DNA from: an uncultured Lachnospiraceae bacterium
GTDB lineage: Bacteria > Bacillota > Clostridia > Lachnospirales > Lachnospiraceae
Assembly: GCA_902786205.1 (NCBI GenBank)
Contig: CADABQ010000005.1
Coordinates: 1 to 64,000 of the forward strand
Direction of reading: 5' to 3'
DNA length: 64,000 nt
Below the pieces are notes generated by a model. The model saw nothing but the letters and a program-made list of their open reading frames with translations. It was not told where the DNA came from and made no database searches. Each line of letters starts with the position of its first letter. Within the stretch, counting starts at the first letter, position 1. Of this stretch, positions 35,716-44,760 are shown one piece after another. Position numbers and translations under genes: made by a program.

Positions 35716-36543
35716 ATGGGATTATTCAAGAAAAAAACTGTTTTACCAAAAAGAACACAACATATTGAAGCAAATCTGGCAAACAGCAAAATCCATGTAA
35801 AGAACGTAAAGAAGATTTATCACTCTGCCAAAGGGGATACACTGGCAATGGATAACGTAAATCTCAACGTATTGGAAAATGAATTTGTCTGTATTGTAGG
35901 TCCTTCCGGCTGTGGAAAATCCACCCTTCTTCGCATGGTTGCAGGGCTGGATGAGATTTCCGATGGTGAAATTATCATTCAGGATCATTCGATTATCGGT
36001 CCAGGTGCCGATCGTGGTATGGTATTTCAGGCTTATACACTTTTCCCTTGGATGACAGTGGCAGATAACATAAAATTTGGTCTAAAAATCAGGAAAATAC
36101 CAAACGATGAACAGGATGCCATTGTAGATAAATACTTAAAAGTAATTAAGCTGGAGAAATTCAGAAACAGCTATCCAAAGGAATTATCCGGTGGTATGAA
36201 ACAACGTGTCGCAATTGCCAGAGCTCTTGCAAACAGTCCAGAGGTACTTCTTATGGACGAGCCGTTCAGTGCATTGGACCCACAGACAAAAGCGGATATG
36301 CAACTACTGATGCGACAGATCTGGCAAGTAGAAAAACCAACTGTATTGTTCGTCACGCATGATATTGAAGAAGCGGTCTTCTTATCCAGCAAAATTTATG
36401 TACTGACATCAAGACCTGGTACGGTGAAAAAAGAAATTCCTGTCTATCTTCCATACGACAGAGATTTATCCTTAAAGGATACAGAAGCGTTTATCAAGCT
36501 AAGAAAAGAAGTCAATTCCTTAATTGACCATGAACAGATTTAA
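35716..36543 (+). CDS. Second ABC importer ATPase
   Basis: A 275-residue ATPase: Walker A GPSGCGKST, signature LSGGMKQRVAIARAL, Walker B VLLMDEPFSALD, switch His in VTHDIEEA. GAAGGAGG precedes the ATG. About 25 extra residues at the N-terminus (GLFKKKTVLPKRTQ) are basic and not part of the fold. It ends the PII-importer operon; a foldback element and a strong terminator follow. Confidence 0.9.
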   Translation: MGLFKKKTVLPKRTQHIEANLANSKIHVKNVKKIYHSAKGDTLAMDNVNLNVLENEFVCIVGPSGCGKSTLLRMVAGLDEISDGEIIIQDHSIIGPGADRGMVFQAYTLFPWMTVADNIKFGLKIRKIPNDEQDAIVDKYLKVIKLEKFRNSYPKELSGGMKQRVAIARALANSPEVLLMDEPFSALDPQTKADMQLLMRQIWQVEKPTVLFVTHDIEEAVFLSSKIYVLTSRPGTVKKEIPVYLPYDRDLSLKDTEAFIKLRKEVNSLIDHEQI

Positions 36544-36544
36544 T

Positions 36545-36676
36545 GTTACTATTCACAGCCTTTCTTCATGTACAGAAGAACTGCCTACACGGCAGCTTTG
36601 TATCAAGCAACTAGCTCCTTACGTGCAAGCACGACGTTGTCTAGTTGCTTGATACAAATCGGCTGTGAATAGTAAC
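36545..36676. repeat. 132-base nested inverted repeat
   Basis: GTTACTATTCACAGCC and GGCTGTGAATAGTAAC are perfect 16-base outer arms. Inside them TTGTATCAAGCAACTAG (36598-36614) and CTAGTTGCTTGATACAA (36641-36657) are perfect 17-base arms. It starts directly after the stop codon of the ATPase gene. It looks like a single-copy foldback element in this window. Confidence 0.9.
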
Positions 36677-36711
36677 GATTTAACAAATCAAATTTCTCTA
36701 TAGAGTAAAAC

Positions 36712-36760
36712 AAGCACATTTTACAAGTTGCGTGATGTAAAATGTGCTTATTTTTTTATA
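36712..36760 (+). terminator. Terminator of the PII-importer operon
   Basis: AAGCACATTTTACA and TGTAAAATGTGCTT form a perfect 14-bp stem followed by ATTTTTTTATA. Confidence 0.9.
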
Positions 36761-36806
36761 AATGGTACACTAAACTACTGTCCCTTGTTAAACTTAACAT
36801 CTGACT

Positions 36807-37568
36807 CTATATCTGACTATACAATAAATTTAGCAACTGTGTCCTACTCTTTACCCCTGTTTTCGTATAAATATTATATACATGTTTTTTTACTGTAGAT
36901 AAACTTACCACTAATTTATCGCAAATTTCACTATTGGAACAACCTTCTCCAATCAGTTTCAAAATGTCTTTTTCTCGATCCGTAATTCCATACTTTTCTT
37001 TCATCTGTTGTAGACAGTTTTCCATTGCTACCTGCTGTCTGCTCAATTGCATGGAATTTACAATCATATTTTCTATATGATTTTTCAACACATTTAATAT
37101 GTAAATATCTTTTTCACTAAAATCGCCCAGAGCCTCACTCCGAAACAAATTAAAAATCCCAATAATCTGCCCATTTCTAATTATCATAATTCCACAACCA
37201 TAGGGAATATCAAAAGGCCGTAAAAATCTCTTGTAAAACGGCGTATTCTTTCTTACATCATCATCTAAAATAGAAGTATCCTGATATACACAAGTTCCTG
37301 CTGAAAATTCATATAAATATTTTAAATAATCCTGCTCATAATAATCGTCTATATACTTCTCACTCTCACTTTTATCCATCCCAACAAAATAGGCATCTTC
37401 CCGTCGAATGTCCTGCTTTTCATCTAACATAATAAAATATCCCTTTGTATAAGGAATCAACATTCGAAGCACCTTCATTGTTTTCTCTGCTAAATGCGTA
37501 ATATCATTTACAGTATATAACTCTAATAAAATTTTATTGATTGTCAGCCATTCGGTATCTTTTAACAT
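36807..37568 (-). CDS. LuxR-type regulator with a GAF-like sensor domain
   Basis: A 253-residue transcription factor. Residues 1-175 look like a GAF-type sensor (GYFIMLDEKQD, YGCGIMIIRNGQIIGIFNLFR). The C-terminal 60 residues are a LuxR/GerE helix-turn-helix: YGITDREKDILKLIGEG, NSEICDKLVVSLSTVKKHV. No receiver domain is present, so it is a one-component regulator sensing a small ligand. The ATG follows GAAGG. The gene lies between the PII-importer operon and the pantothenate operon. The intergenic region above it has site B of the shared motif, so it is the obvious candidate to bind TAGAACTWWAGT. The ligand is unknown. Confidence 0.85.
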   Translation of the reverse strand: MLKDTEWLTINKILLELYTVNDITHLAEKTMKVLRMLIPYTKGYFIMLDEKQDIRREDAYFVGMDKSESEKYIDDYYEQDYLKYLYEFSAGTCVYQDTSILDDDVRKNTPFYKRFLRPFDIPYGCGIMIIRNGQIIGIFNLFRSEALGDFSEKDIYILNVLKNHIENMIVNSMQLSRQQVAMENCLQQMKEKYGITDREKDILKLIGEGCSNSEICDKLVVSLSTVKKHVYNIYTKTGVKSRTQLLNLLYSQI

Positions 37569-37657
37569 ATCCTTCGCCTTCCCTGTTCTTTCAGTTATTG
37601 TGTCTTATACTATTCTTTTGTAAAAAGTTTTTCTCTATAGAATGCATTTTATAAAGT

Positions 37658-37702
37658 AAAAAAAGCGCCTATATAGAGATTTCATTCCTCTATATAAGCG
37701 CC
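37658..37702 (-). terminator. Terminator-like hairpin upstream of the LuxR-type gene
   Basis: GCGCCTATATAGAG and CTCTATATAAGCGC pair over 13 of 14 positions. On the minus strand a TTTTTTAC tract follows. It lies about 95 bases before the LuxR-type start codon, so it may attenuate that gene or stop transcripts entering from the right. Confidence 0.6.
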
Positions 37703-37767
37703 TTTGCTCAACTAATTTCTTATATAGTAGCACATCTTCTTTCTATTTACCATCTTTGTTTTATCTT

Positions 37768-37804
37768 TTCATACTTTTTTCTCCACCCAATAGAACTAAA
37801 GTAG
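37768..37804 (+). promoter_or_regulatory. Shared promoter-region block, site B
   Basis: TTCATACTTTTTTCT, 8 bases, TAGAACTAAAGTAG: the same two blocks and spacing as site A. It lies between the divergent LuxR-type gene and the pantothenate operon and could serve either. A TACAAT at 37838 could be a -10 for the rightward gene. Confidence 0.5.
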
Positions 37805-38033
37805 TACGTCAATGTTTTTGTATTTTTTCGTATACCATACAATATTTTCCGCTTTTTTACTTTACAAATCGCATCTTCAATGCTAAAGTAAGTAGCGGAT
37901 AGGATTCCGAAATGTACCTATACCTATTAACAATACAAGCAAACTTTGCTTTACTCTATGCTTACGCAATCTGGCGTCTAGCCTGTGCAGACGACCTTGA
38001 TTTCATAAGGAAGAACATTTGGAGGTGACAAAG

Positions 38034-38867
38034 TTGAAGATTGGTTTTATCGGCGCGGGAAAAGTAGGCACTTCCCTTGGAAAATACTTTTCCACACATC
38101 AGGTAACTGTTACCGGATTTTATAGTCGAACAGAGGCTTCTGCCAAAGAAGCTGCCAAATTTACAAATACAAACTTCTATCCCGATAGGAAACAACTGAT
38201 TGCCGACAGCGATGTTATTTTTCTCACTGTCACAGATAGTGCAATTGCTCCTGTTTGGGAATCTATCAAACACGAATCAATACAGGGCAAGATTTTCTGT
38301 CATTGTAGCGGTTCCTTATCTTCAGGTATTTTTTCGGACATTCAACATCTGGGAGCATATGGTTATTCCATTCATCCACTCTATGCAATTTCAAGTAAAA
38401 CAGAATCGTACAAAGATTTAGCACATGCACTATTTACATTAGAAGGAGATTCGGCTTACTTACAAAAAATGCGCACATTTATGGAAGGGTTTGGAAATGA
38501 TGTTCAGATTATTTCCACAGAAAACAAAGCCCTTTATCATGCTGCGGCTGTGTTTGCAAGCAATCATATGGTCGCTCTTGCATACATTGCCACCAACCTT
38601 TTCCAGCAATGTGGTTTTTCTTCCGAACATGCCTTGCAAGCAATCGCACCGCTTATGGAAGGAAATCTAGCTCATATTTTAGCCGATGGTCCTGTTGCTT
38701 CTTTAACCGGACCTGTAGAACGCAATGATGTTGCTACGATTCAACGGCATTTAGAGTGCCTGCCCGCACAATATCAAGCGGTGTATAGAGAACTTACAAA
38801 GATCTTAGTAGATATTGGAAGCCAACGCCACCCGAATGCAGATTATACAGACATCCAACAACTCTAA
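38034..38867 (+). CDS. DUF2520 Rossmann protein, probable ketopantoate reductase of the pan operon
   Basis: A 277-residue NAD(P)-binding protein. The dinucleotide motif [13 protein letters not shown] is at the very N-terminus, and the C-terminal helical DUF2520 domain has [16 protein letters not shown] and [13 protein letters not shown]. Ketopantoate reductase (normally PanE) is the only pantothenate step not otherwise encoded here between panB and panC/D, so this protein most likely does it. A DUF2520-class enzyme in this role has precedent (PanG-type reductases). The start is TTG 38034, 8 bases after GGAGG; an upstream TTG in frame lacks a site. Confidence 0.8.
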   Translation: MKIGFIGAGKVGTSLGKYFSTHQVTVTGFYSRTEASAKEAAKFTNTNFYPDRKQLIADSDVIFLTVTDSAIAPVWESIKHESIQGKIFCHCSGSLSSGIFSDIQHLGAYGYSIHPLYAISSKTESYKDLAHALFTLEGDSAYLQKMRTFMEGFGNDVQIISTENKALYHAAAVFASNHMVALAYIATNLFQQCGFSSEHALQAIAPLMEGNLAHILADGPVASLTGPVERNDVATIQRHLECLPAQYQAVYRELTKILVDIGSQRHPNADYTDIQQL

Positions 38868-38911
38868 TGTTGGGGACAAAACAGATTTTAGAAAGAGAGG
38901 ACTTGTACATT

Positions 38912-39739
38912 ATGAAACATACTGTATTAACTTTACAGGAGCAAAAGAAAAATAATGATAAGATCACAATGCTAACTGCTTACGATTACACGACTGCCAA
39001 ATTGATTGACGAGGCAGGTATTGATACAATTTTAGTTGGAGATTCCCTAGGTATGGTAATGCTTGGCTATGAAGATACCATTTCCGTTACAATGGAGGAT
39101 ATGATTCATCATTCTGCCGCTGTTGCCAGAGGGGCTAAAAATGCATTTATTGTTACTGATATGCCATTTATGTCCTATCAAACTTCCGTTCACGATGCAG
39201 TTGTAAATGCCGGACGTCTTATGAAAGAGGGTCGTGCAAATGCTGTAAAACTAGAAGGCGGTCTTTCTGTTTGTCCACAAATTAAAGCGATTACAGCCTG
39301 TGATATTCCAGTAGTTGCACATATTGGACTAACCCCTCAAAGCGTGAATGCTTTTGGTGGTTTTAAAGTACAGGGAAAAGATATTGAAAATGCAAAACGT
39401 CTTGTAGAAGAAGCAAAAGCCGTAGAAGCTGCTGGTGCTTGCATGGTTGTCATTGAGTGTGTACCTGCTAAACTTGCTACTTACATTTCAGAACAGCTTT
39501 CCATCCCTACCATCGGTATTGGTGCCGGCAATGGCTGTGATGGACAAGTTTTAGTTTATCAGGATATGCTTGCTATGTATTCCGATATGGCTCCAAAATT
39601 TGCAAAACATTTTGGACAAGTAGGAACTGCCATGAAGGAAGCATTTGCAAACTATATTAAAGAAACAAAGGCACAGACATTCCCTGCACCGGAACACACT
39701 TTTGCAATATCCGATGAAGTAATGAATGCTATTAAATAA
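38912..39739 (+). CDS. panB: 3-methyl-2-oxobutanoate hydroxymethyltransferase
   Basis: Makes ketopantoate from 2-oxoisovalerate and 5,10-methylene-THF, the first committed step to pantothenate. It is 275 residues, with family stretches [35 protein letters not shown] and [16 protein letters not shown] set the start at ATG 38912 (MKHTVLTL) after AGAGAGG, since the frame upstream lies within the previous gene's end. It follows the DUF2520 gene closely. A 205-base foldback element separates it from panC. Confidence 0.95.
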   Translation: MKHTVLTLQEQKKNNDKITMLTAYDYTTAKLIDEAGIDTILVGDSLGMVMLGYEDTISVTMEDMIHHSAAVARGAKNAFIVTDMPFMSYQTSVHDAVVNAGRLMKEGRANAVKLEGGLSVCPQIKAITACDIPVVAHIGLTPQSVNAFGGFKVQGKDIENAKRLVEEAKAVEAAGACMVVIECVPAKLATYISEQLSIPTIGIGAGNGCDGQVLVYQDMLAMYSDMAPKFAKHFGQVGTAMKEAFANYIKETKAQTFPAPEHTFAISDEVMNAIK

Positions 39740-39751
39740 AAATTACCATAA

Positions 39752-39956
39752 GTAATTGCGAAACTCTATTTTTTCTCTTAACCTTATGTGCAATATTCAC
39801 ATATCCACGCAAGGCACGCTCTCGCTACCTAACACTCGTAGCGGTACATAAGGGTGCAAAATACGCGCCCTAAATACCGACGGTGTCAGAAGTACCTTGC
39901 TTAGGATATGCAAATATGCACAAAGGAAATATAATATTTGAGAGTTTCACAATTAT
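39752..39956. repeat. MITE-like foldback element C within the pan operon
   Basis: Ends GTAATTGCGAAACTCT and AGAGTTTCACAATTAT pair over 14 of 16 bases. Inner arms also pair: CCTTATGTGCAATATTCACA with a counterpart near 39915, and CGTAGCGGTAC with TACCGACGG. A partial copy lies at 52371-52455. The inner pair resembles that of repeat A. Confidence 0.75.
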
Positions 39957-39992
39957 TGAAATAGAATTACTAAAAAGAGAGGATTTTATATT

Positions 39993-40838
39993 ATGATTCA
40001 AACCGCAACAACTGTAAATGAAGTAAGAGAACAAGTAAAAGCATGGAAAAAGGAAGGGTTATCCGTTGCATTAGTACCTACAATGGGATATTTGCACGAA
40101 GGACATCAAAGTCTTATTAAGCGTGCCGTAGAAGAAAATGACAGAGTCGTTGTCAGCATTTTTGTAAACCCAATGCAGTTTGGTCCAACGGAAGATTTAG
40201 ACAGCTATCCAAGAGATTTAGAGAAAGATAGCGCTCTTTGCGAAGCTACTGGTGCAAACCTAATTTTCCATCCAGAACCAGAAGAAATGTACACAGACGG
40301 CTTCTGCTCTTATGTAGATATGTCTGTTTTGACAGAAGAATTATGTGGATTAAGTCGCCCAGTACATTTTCGTGGTGTCTGTACGGTAGTATCTAAACTA
40401 TTCCATATCGTGACACCTGACCGCGCTTACTTTGGTCAAAAGGATGCACAGCAGCTTGCCATTATCAAACGTATGGTCTTGGATTTGAACATGGATATTG
40501 AAGTAATCGGTTGTCCAATTGTTCGTGAAGCCGACGGATTAGCGAAAAGCTCCAGAAATACCTACCTTTCTGCGGAAGAAAGAAAAGCAGCTCTAATTCT
40601 TAGCAAAACAATCAAGCTTGGCGAAAAAATGGTAGCAGATGGCGAAAAAGATGCCGCTACTATTTTAGATGCCATGAAGAAAAATATTGAAACAGAACCT
40701 CTTGCAAAAATTGATTATGTGAAAATTGTAGATGCACTAACTATGCAGCAAATACCTACCATTGACCGTCCAATTTTATGTGCTATGGCAGTTTATATTG
40801 GAAAGACAAGATTGATTGATAACTTCATGTATGAATAA
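39993..40838 (+). CDS. panC: Pantothenate synthetase
   Basis: Joins pantoate and beta-alanine using ATP. It is 281 residues, the normal length. The nucleotidyltransferase HIGH-like motif is MGYLHEGHQSL and the KMSKS-like counterpart is AKSSRNTYLS. FVNPMQFGPTEDLDSYPRD and YFGQKDAQQLAI are typical of the family. AGAGAGG precedes the ATG. It lies between the foldback element and panD. Confidence 0.96.
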   Translation: MIQTATTVNEVREQVKAWKKEGLSVALVPTMGYLHEGHQSLIKRAVEENDRVVVSIFVNPMQFGPTEDLDSYPRDLEKDSALCEATGANLIFHPEPEEMYTDGFCSYVDMSVLTEELCGLSRPVHFRGVCTVVSKLFHIVTPDRAYFGQKDAQQLAIIKRMVLDLNMDIEVIGCPIVREADGLAKSSRNTYLSAEERKAALILSKTIKLGEKMVADGEKDAATILDAMKKNIETEPLAKIDYVKIVDALTMQQIPTIDRPILCAMAVYIGKTRLIDNFMYE

Positions 40839-40867
40839 ATAACCGTTTTTGAGAAAGGATTTTTAGT

Positions 40868-41257
40868 ATGCAGATTAACATGTTAAAAGGAAAAATACAC
40901 CGTGCTACTGTAGTGCAAGCAGAACTTGACTATGTAGGCAGTATCACCGTTGACCCAGAACTTTTAGAGGCCGCAGGCATCTTTGAATATGAATATGTAC
41001 AGATTGTAGATGTAAATAACGGAAATCGTTTTGAAACTTATACCATTGCCGGGGAACCTGGTTCTGGTATGATTTGCTTAAATGGTGCGGCTGCTCGTTG
41101 CGTATCCGTAAACGATAAAATCATCATTATGTCTTATGCACAAATGACACCAGAAGAAGCCAAAACACATAAACCAAACGTAGTTTTTGTAGACGATGCG
41201 AATAAAATTGTCAGAAAAACCACTTATGAAAAACATGGTAGATTAGAGGATATGTAA
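40868..41257 (+). CDS. panD: Aspartate 1-decarboxylase, pyruvoyl type
   Basis: Makes beta-alanine from aspartate. It is 129 residues, with the self-cleavage site Gly-Ser in [13 protein letters not shown], which yields the pyruvoyl cofactor. [19 protein letters not shown] and [16 protein letters not shown] are conserved. GAAAGGA precedes the ATG. It is the last gene of the pan operon, with a terminator 20 bases on. Confidence 0.96.
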   Translation: MQINMLKGKIHRATVVQAELDYVGSITVDPELLEAAGIFEYEYVQIVDVNNGNRFETYTIAGEPGSGMICLNGAAARCVSVNDKIIIMSYAQMTPEEAKTHKPNVVFVDDANKIVRKTTYEKHGRLEDM

Positions 41258-41277
41258 TCTTCTTTTATAACACATTC

Positions 41278-41325
41278 AAACAGGCACCCTTTACTTACAA
41301 ATCCGTAAAGGGTGCCTGTTTTTAT
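41278..41325 (+). terminator. Terminator of the pan operon
   Basis: AAACAGGCACCCTTTAC and GTAAAGGGTGCCTGTTT form a perfect stem followed by TTATTTT. Confidence 0.92.
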
Positions 41326-41350
41326 TTTGGGCTATACTATGTATCTTGCA

Positions 41351-42768
41351 TTAAGATTGCACGGTTTCATTACTTAATACTTTAGACAAATCATCCATTC
41401 CAGCCTTAACATTTCCCATAGCATTTACAATTCTTTCTACTCCTGCTACCTGTTCTTCTGTAGATGCGCTGATTTCATTGGCTGTCTCAGCGGATACTTC
41501 CGAAATCTTCTCTAAATTATTCATTGCCTCTAATAATTCTTCTTTAATTGCGGTTACACCAATCAATTCTTCTTGCAAAATTTTTGTAATCTCAATAACA
41601 TCTTCCGATGCTTTCAACATAACTTCAAAAATTTTCACGGTAGTATTTAATTCCTATCTGTAATATCCTTTAGGATTGCATCAATTTCTCTTGTTGACTG
41701 AGAAGATGCCAATGATAATGCATTAATCTCGTCTGCAACAACAGCAAATCCCTTTCCAGCTTCTCCAGCTCTTGCTGCTTCAATTGCTGCATTTAACGCT
41801 AATAAATTTGTCTGGCTTGCAATTTCATTGATGCTTACAATAATACCACTAATCATACTAGACTTCTGTGATAAGGCTACTACACCAGCAGATGCATTCT
41901 TTGTAGATGCAATATTTTCAGAGAATTTCTTTGATAGATTTGTAATTGCCTTAATTCCCTCATCATTCTTAGATTTCAATTCCCTCATTCGTTCTACTGT
42001 ATTTTGCACTTGTTGCTCTGATGCACTAATCTTATCATTTAATTCATTAAAGATATCAATGCTACTTGTAACCTTGGAAATCTGTTCGTTTGCACTTGAT
42101 GTAATCTCCCCAGTGGCTGCTGCAATCTCCTCTGTGGTTTTCTCAAAATTGTTCAGTGCTGTATAAATCTGATTCGAAGATTCTTGGATATTACTAACAG
42201 ATGTATGTACTCCTTTTAATAAATTCTCCAATCTTCTTTCATTCATATCAACTTCTTCAAATAAAGCCAATGTATTTTTTGAAATAATATAAGCTGTAAT
42301 TGCTTCCAATACATATACAATAAAGATAAAAATCCATACAATTAAATGATGTAATTTAAAATATGCCCCTGAAAATGCAACCATAGCAATAGCGTTTACA
42401 ACAACGGTAACAATTGCATTCACCAATACAACTTTCTTCTCATAATAAGCAATAATGATTACTGTTGTTAAAAAATACGCCTGTGTCATCGCACCAAAGC
42501 GTCCATCGTTGCCAACTACCATGGTAATAGCACCACAGACTGGCATAATACAAGCATATAAATACTTCGCCTTATCTCCCAATATTCCTTGTAATAATCG
42601 GATTACAATTGCAACAACTGTCATCGCAAGAACAGACGCATCTGCTATCGTTCCTCCTAAAAAGAGCATAACAAAAGAAAATGCTGCGATTGGAATCATA
42701 AATCCCCATACAATAAACATAATTGTGTTCATTTTTGTTTCTTGACTTTTTACTACATTATTTTGCAT
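41351..42768 (-). pseudogene. Methyl-accepting chemotaxis protein, frameshifted
   Basis: The first frame (42768-41647) encodes about six membrane segments with no large sensor domain. The cytoplasmic signalling hairpin follows, including [20 protein letters not shown] and [16 protein letters not shown]. It stops just after [10 protein letters not shown]. The remaining helix ([13 protein letters not shown] and on to ISASTEEQVAGVERI) continues in another frame to 41351. A single G lost from a GGG at about 41652 would explain it, since restoring it joins the frames exactly. The tail contains the methylation helix, so the product would be defective unless the shift is a sequencing error or is corrected. 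No other chemotaxis gene is adjacent. Confidence 0.85.
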
Positions 42769-42812
42769 AATAAAATCCCCCTTCGTCTATCATTTTTTCT
42801 GCAACCTTGGTG

Positions 42813-43814
42813 CTAATATCTATATAAAGAACAAGCACAAGTCGTACCTGCCCCGACCGTCCAAAAGATAACATAATCCCCGATTTCCAGTTCCTCCTCT
42901 TCCACTGCTTTTGCATATGCTAACATTGGACTTGTGGTACCCGTATACCCAAACTCATCACCAATAAATTTGAACTTACTAATATCCTCATTCAAATCAC
43001 TTGCAACCGATTCAATATTTTTTAAAGCAAACTGCGACAAAAAGTACTTTTTAATATCCTTTTTTCCGATATTATTGTGAAAAAGAATATCCTCAATAGA
43101 AATCTTTGCACTATAAAAAGCTCCGCTCAAATCAAATTGATCCCATTTTACCAGCTTGTCCTGCGTTGATAAGCTTCTATCCTTTATCACACATGTCATT
43201 CCCTTTGCTGGCAATAAAATTTTATTATGGTTACTAGAATTTGTATAATAATCAGAATCAATAAATCCTCGTTCTGTATTATAAACATTTTCAATTAGTA
43301 ACGCGCAGGCAGAATCTCCAAAATTAGAATAAGTAATCGCTTCTCGGTATCGAGAATATCTATTTAACTGATCCGAACCAACCAATAATGCATACTTTAA
43401 ATTTTGATTGCTTCGCATAACTCTGGATATTTGCTCAAATGCTACTAACATTCCCGCACAGTTAGCATTCAGATCATAGACACCACACTTTTGTCCTGCA
43501 TTCAGCATAGAATGGAGTTTTAACGCATTGGATGGCGCTATATACTCTGGTGTTCCTGATGAAAATACAATCATTCCTAACTGTGATGCTTTTATATGTG
43601 TCTTTTCCAATACATCTTTTGCTGCATTGTAGCCCACCGTCAACATATTTTCTTCAGCATCATCAGATATGTATCGACTTTTTCTTCCAGTCGCTTTCAA
43701 AAGCCCATTGATATCTTTGCCCTGCTTTTTGAAATGTTCAATAAAATATTCATTATCAACTTTTCGCTCTGGATGATAATAAGAAATCCCTTTAATCATT
43801 GCGTTGTTATTCAT
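42813..43814 (-). CDS. KAS III-like (FabH-family) enzyme with altered active site
   Basis: A 333-residue thiolase-fold protein of the 3-oxoacyl-ACP synthase III family. The nucleophile Cys is present in YDLNANCAGML. The usual His of the HQAN box is not found: the matching stretch reads KYFLSQFALKN. The usual second Asn (GNTSA) is Thr in GYTGTTSPM. FabH-like enzymes that lack these residues often catalyse acyl transfer or ester/ketone formation in signal or secondary metabolite synthesis rather than decarboxylating condensation. GGGGGT precedes the ATG. It lies 19 bases after an alpha/beta hydrolase gene, so the two probably act in sequence. No acyl carrier protein gene is nearby. Confidence 0.8.
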   Translation of the reverse strand: MNNNAMIKGISYYHPERKVDNEYFIEHFKKQGKDINGLLKATGRKSRYISDDAEENMLTVGYNAAKDVLEKTHIKASQLGMIVFSSGTPEYIAPSNALKLHSMLNAGQKCGVYDLNANCAGMLVAFEQISRVMRSNQNLKYALLVGSDQLNRYSRYREAITYSNFGDSACALLIENVYNTERGFIDSDYYTNSSNHNKILLPAKGMTCVIKDRSLSTQDKLVKWDQFDLSGAFYSAKISIEDILFHNNIGKKDIKKYFLSQFALKNIESVASDLNEDISKFKFIGDEFGYTGTTSPMLAYAKAVEEEELEIGDYVIFWTVGAGTTCACSLYRY

Positions 43815-43833
43815 AATACCCCCAACCTCTCAT

Positions 43834-44607
43834 TCAAATCTTATAAATAAACTTGCATATATTTCTTACGATGTAATCAGTCGCCTCATAAATGGCTGCA
43901 TGTCCCTTTCTCGGTACAATCAATATCTGACTGTTCTTTATGGCATTGCACGTTTCAATGGCTGCATTTGGCAGTACGATTTGATCCGCACTTCCATGAA
44001 CAATATAAGTTGGAACTTTAATCTTTGCACATAGCTCCAAGTGATTGTATGCATTGGATACCATTAAGTCCTTATATCCAATCTTGTCATCCACTTTTGT
44101 TTCCATAAACAAGCGTTTAATTTTATTTTTCACTACCCCACAGGTGTCTATACCAAATAGGTATTCCAAAATATCTCCCGTCTTAAATTGCTCCTCTGGA
44201 GGTTCCTTCAATCCATCCACCAACGGAGTATTGGAACTTAAATCTCCACCACTGCTTAAAATAACCAATCCATATAAATTTATCTTTTTACGAATAGCTA
44301 TCTCACATGCAATCGCTCCACCCATGGAATATCCCAATAGTACAACTCGCTTTGTAAGAATCCTTTTTTTAATTAACCGTTTTATGTTTTCCTCAATCAC
44401 TGCCGCAAATTCAGCTATATCCTTTGGTTCCTCTCCCTTTGCCTGCCCATGAGCAGGTAGATCCATGCATAAACAATTATAGTTTTTAAACTTTTTTGCA
44501 AATGGTTCCATTCCCTCTTTTGTCATTGTAGATCCATGCAAAAATACCAAAGATATACCCTTACGTCTTCTATTAATAACTTGCCAATTTATTTTACTTA
44601 CCCCCAT
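43834..44607 (-). CDS. Alpha/beta hydrolase
   Basis: A 257-residue alpha/beta-hydrolase fold enzyme. The nucleophile elbow is GYSMGG, the acid is in VHGSADQIV and the His in GKGHAAIYE. The oxyanion stretch is VFLHGSTMTKEG. No signal peptide, so it is cytoplasmic. It is the first gene of a two-gene operon with the KAS III-like enzyme. A thioesterase or acyl-transferase role supplying or releasing an acyl group fits the pairing, but is inference. Confidence 0.85.
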   Translation of the reverse strand: MGVSKINWQVINRRRKGISLVFLHGSTMTKEGMEPFAKKFKNYNCLCMDLPAHGQAKGEEPKDIAEFAAVIEENIKRLIKKRILTKRVVLLGYSMGGAIACEIAIRKKINLYGLVILSSGGDLSSNTPLVDGLKEPPEEQFKTGDILEYLFGIDTCGVVKNKIKRLFMETKVDDKIGYKDLMVSNAYNHLELCAKIKVPTYIVHGSADQIVLPNAAIETCNAIKNSQILIVPRKGHAAIYEATDYIVRNICKFIYKI

Positions 44608-44760
44608 AAAATATCCCCCTCCCCTTTCTTATATTATACAAAAAAAAGGGACCTATTTGTCAAATTAATAATCAATGTATTATTTTAGGTCATAAACGTA
44701 TAACATGTTAAATTATTGTTAAGAGACTGTTAAAATTCAAACACCCTATACCTAGAAACA

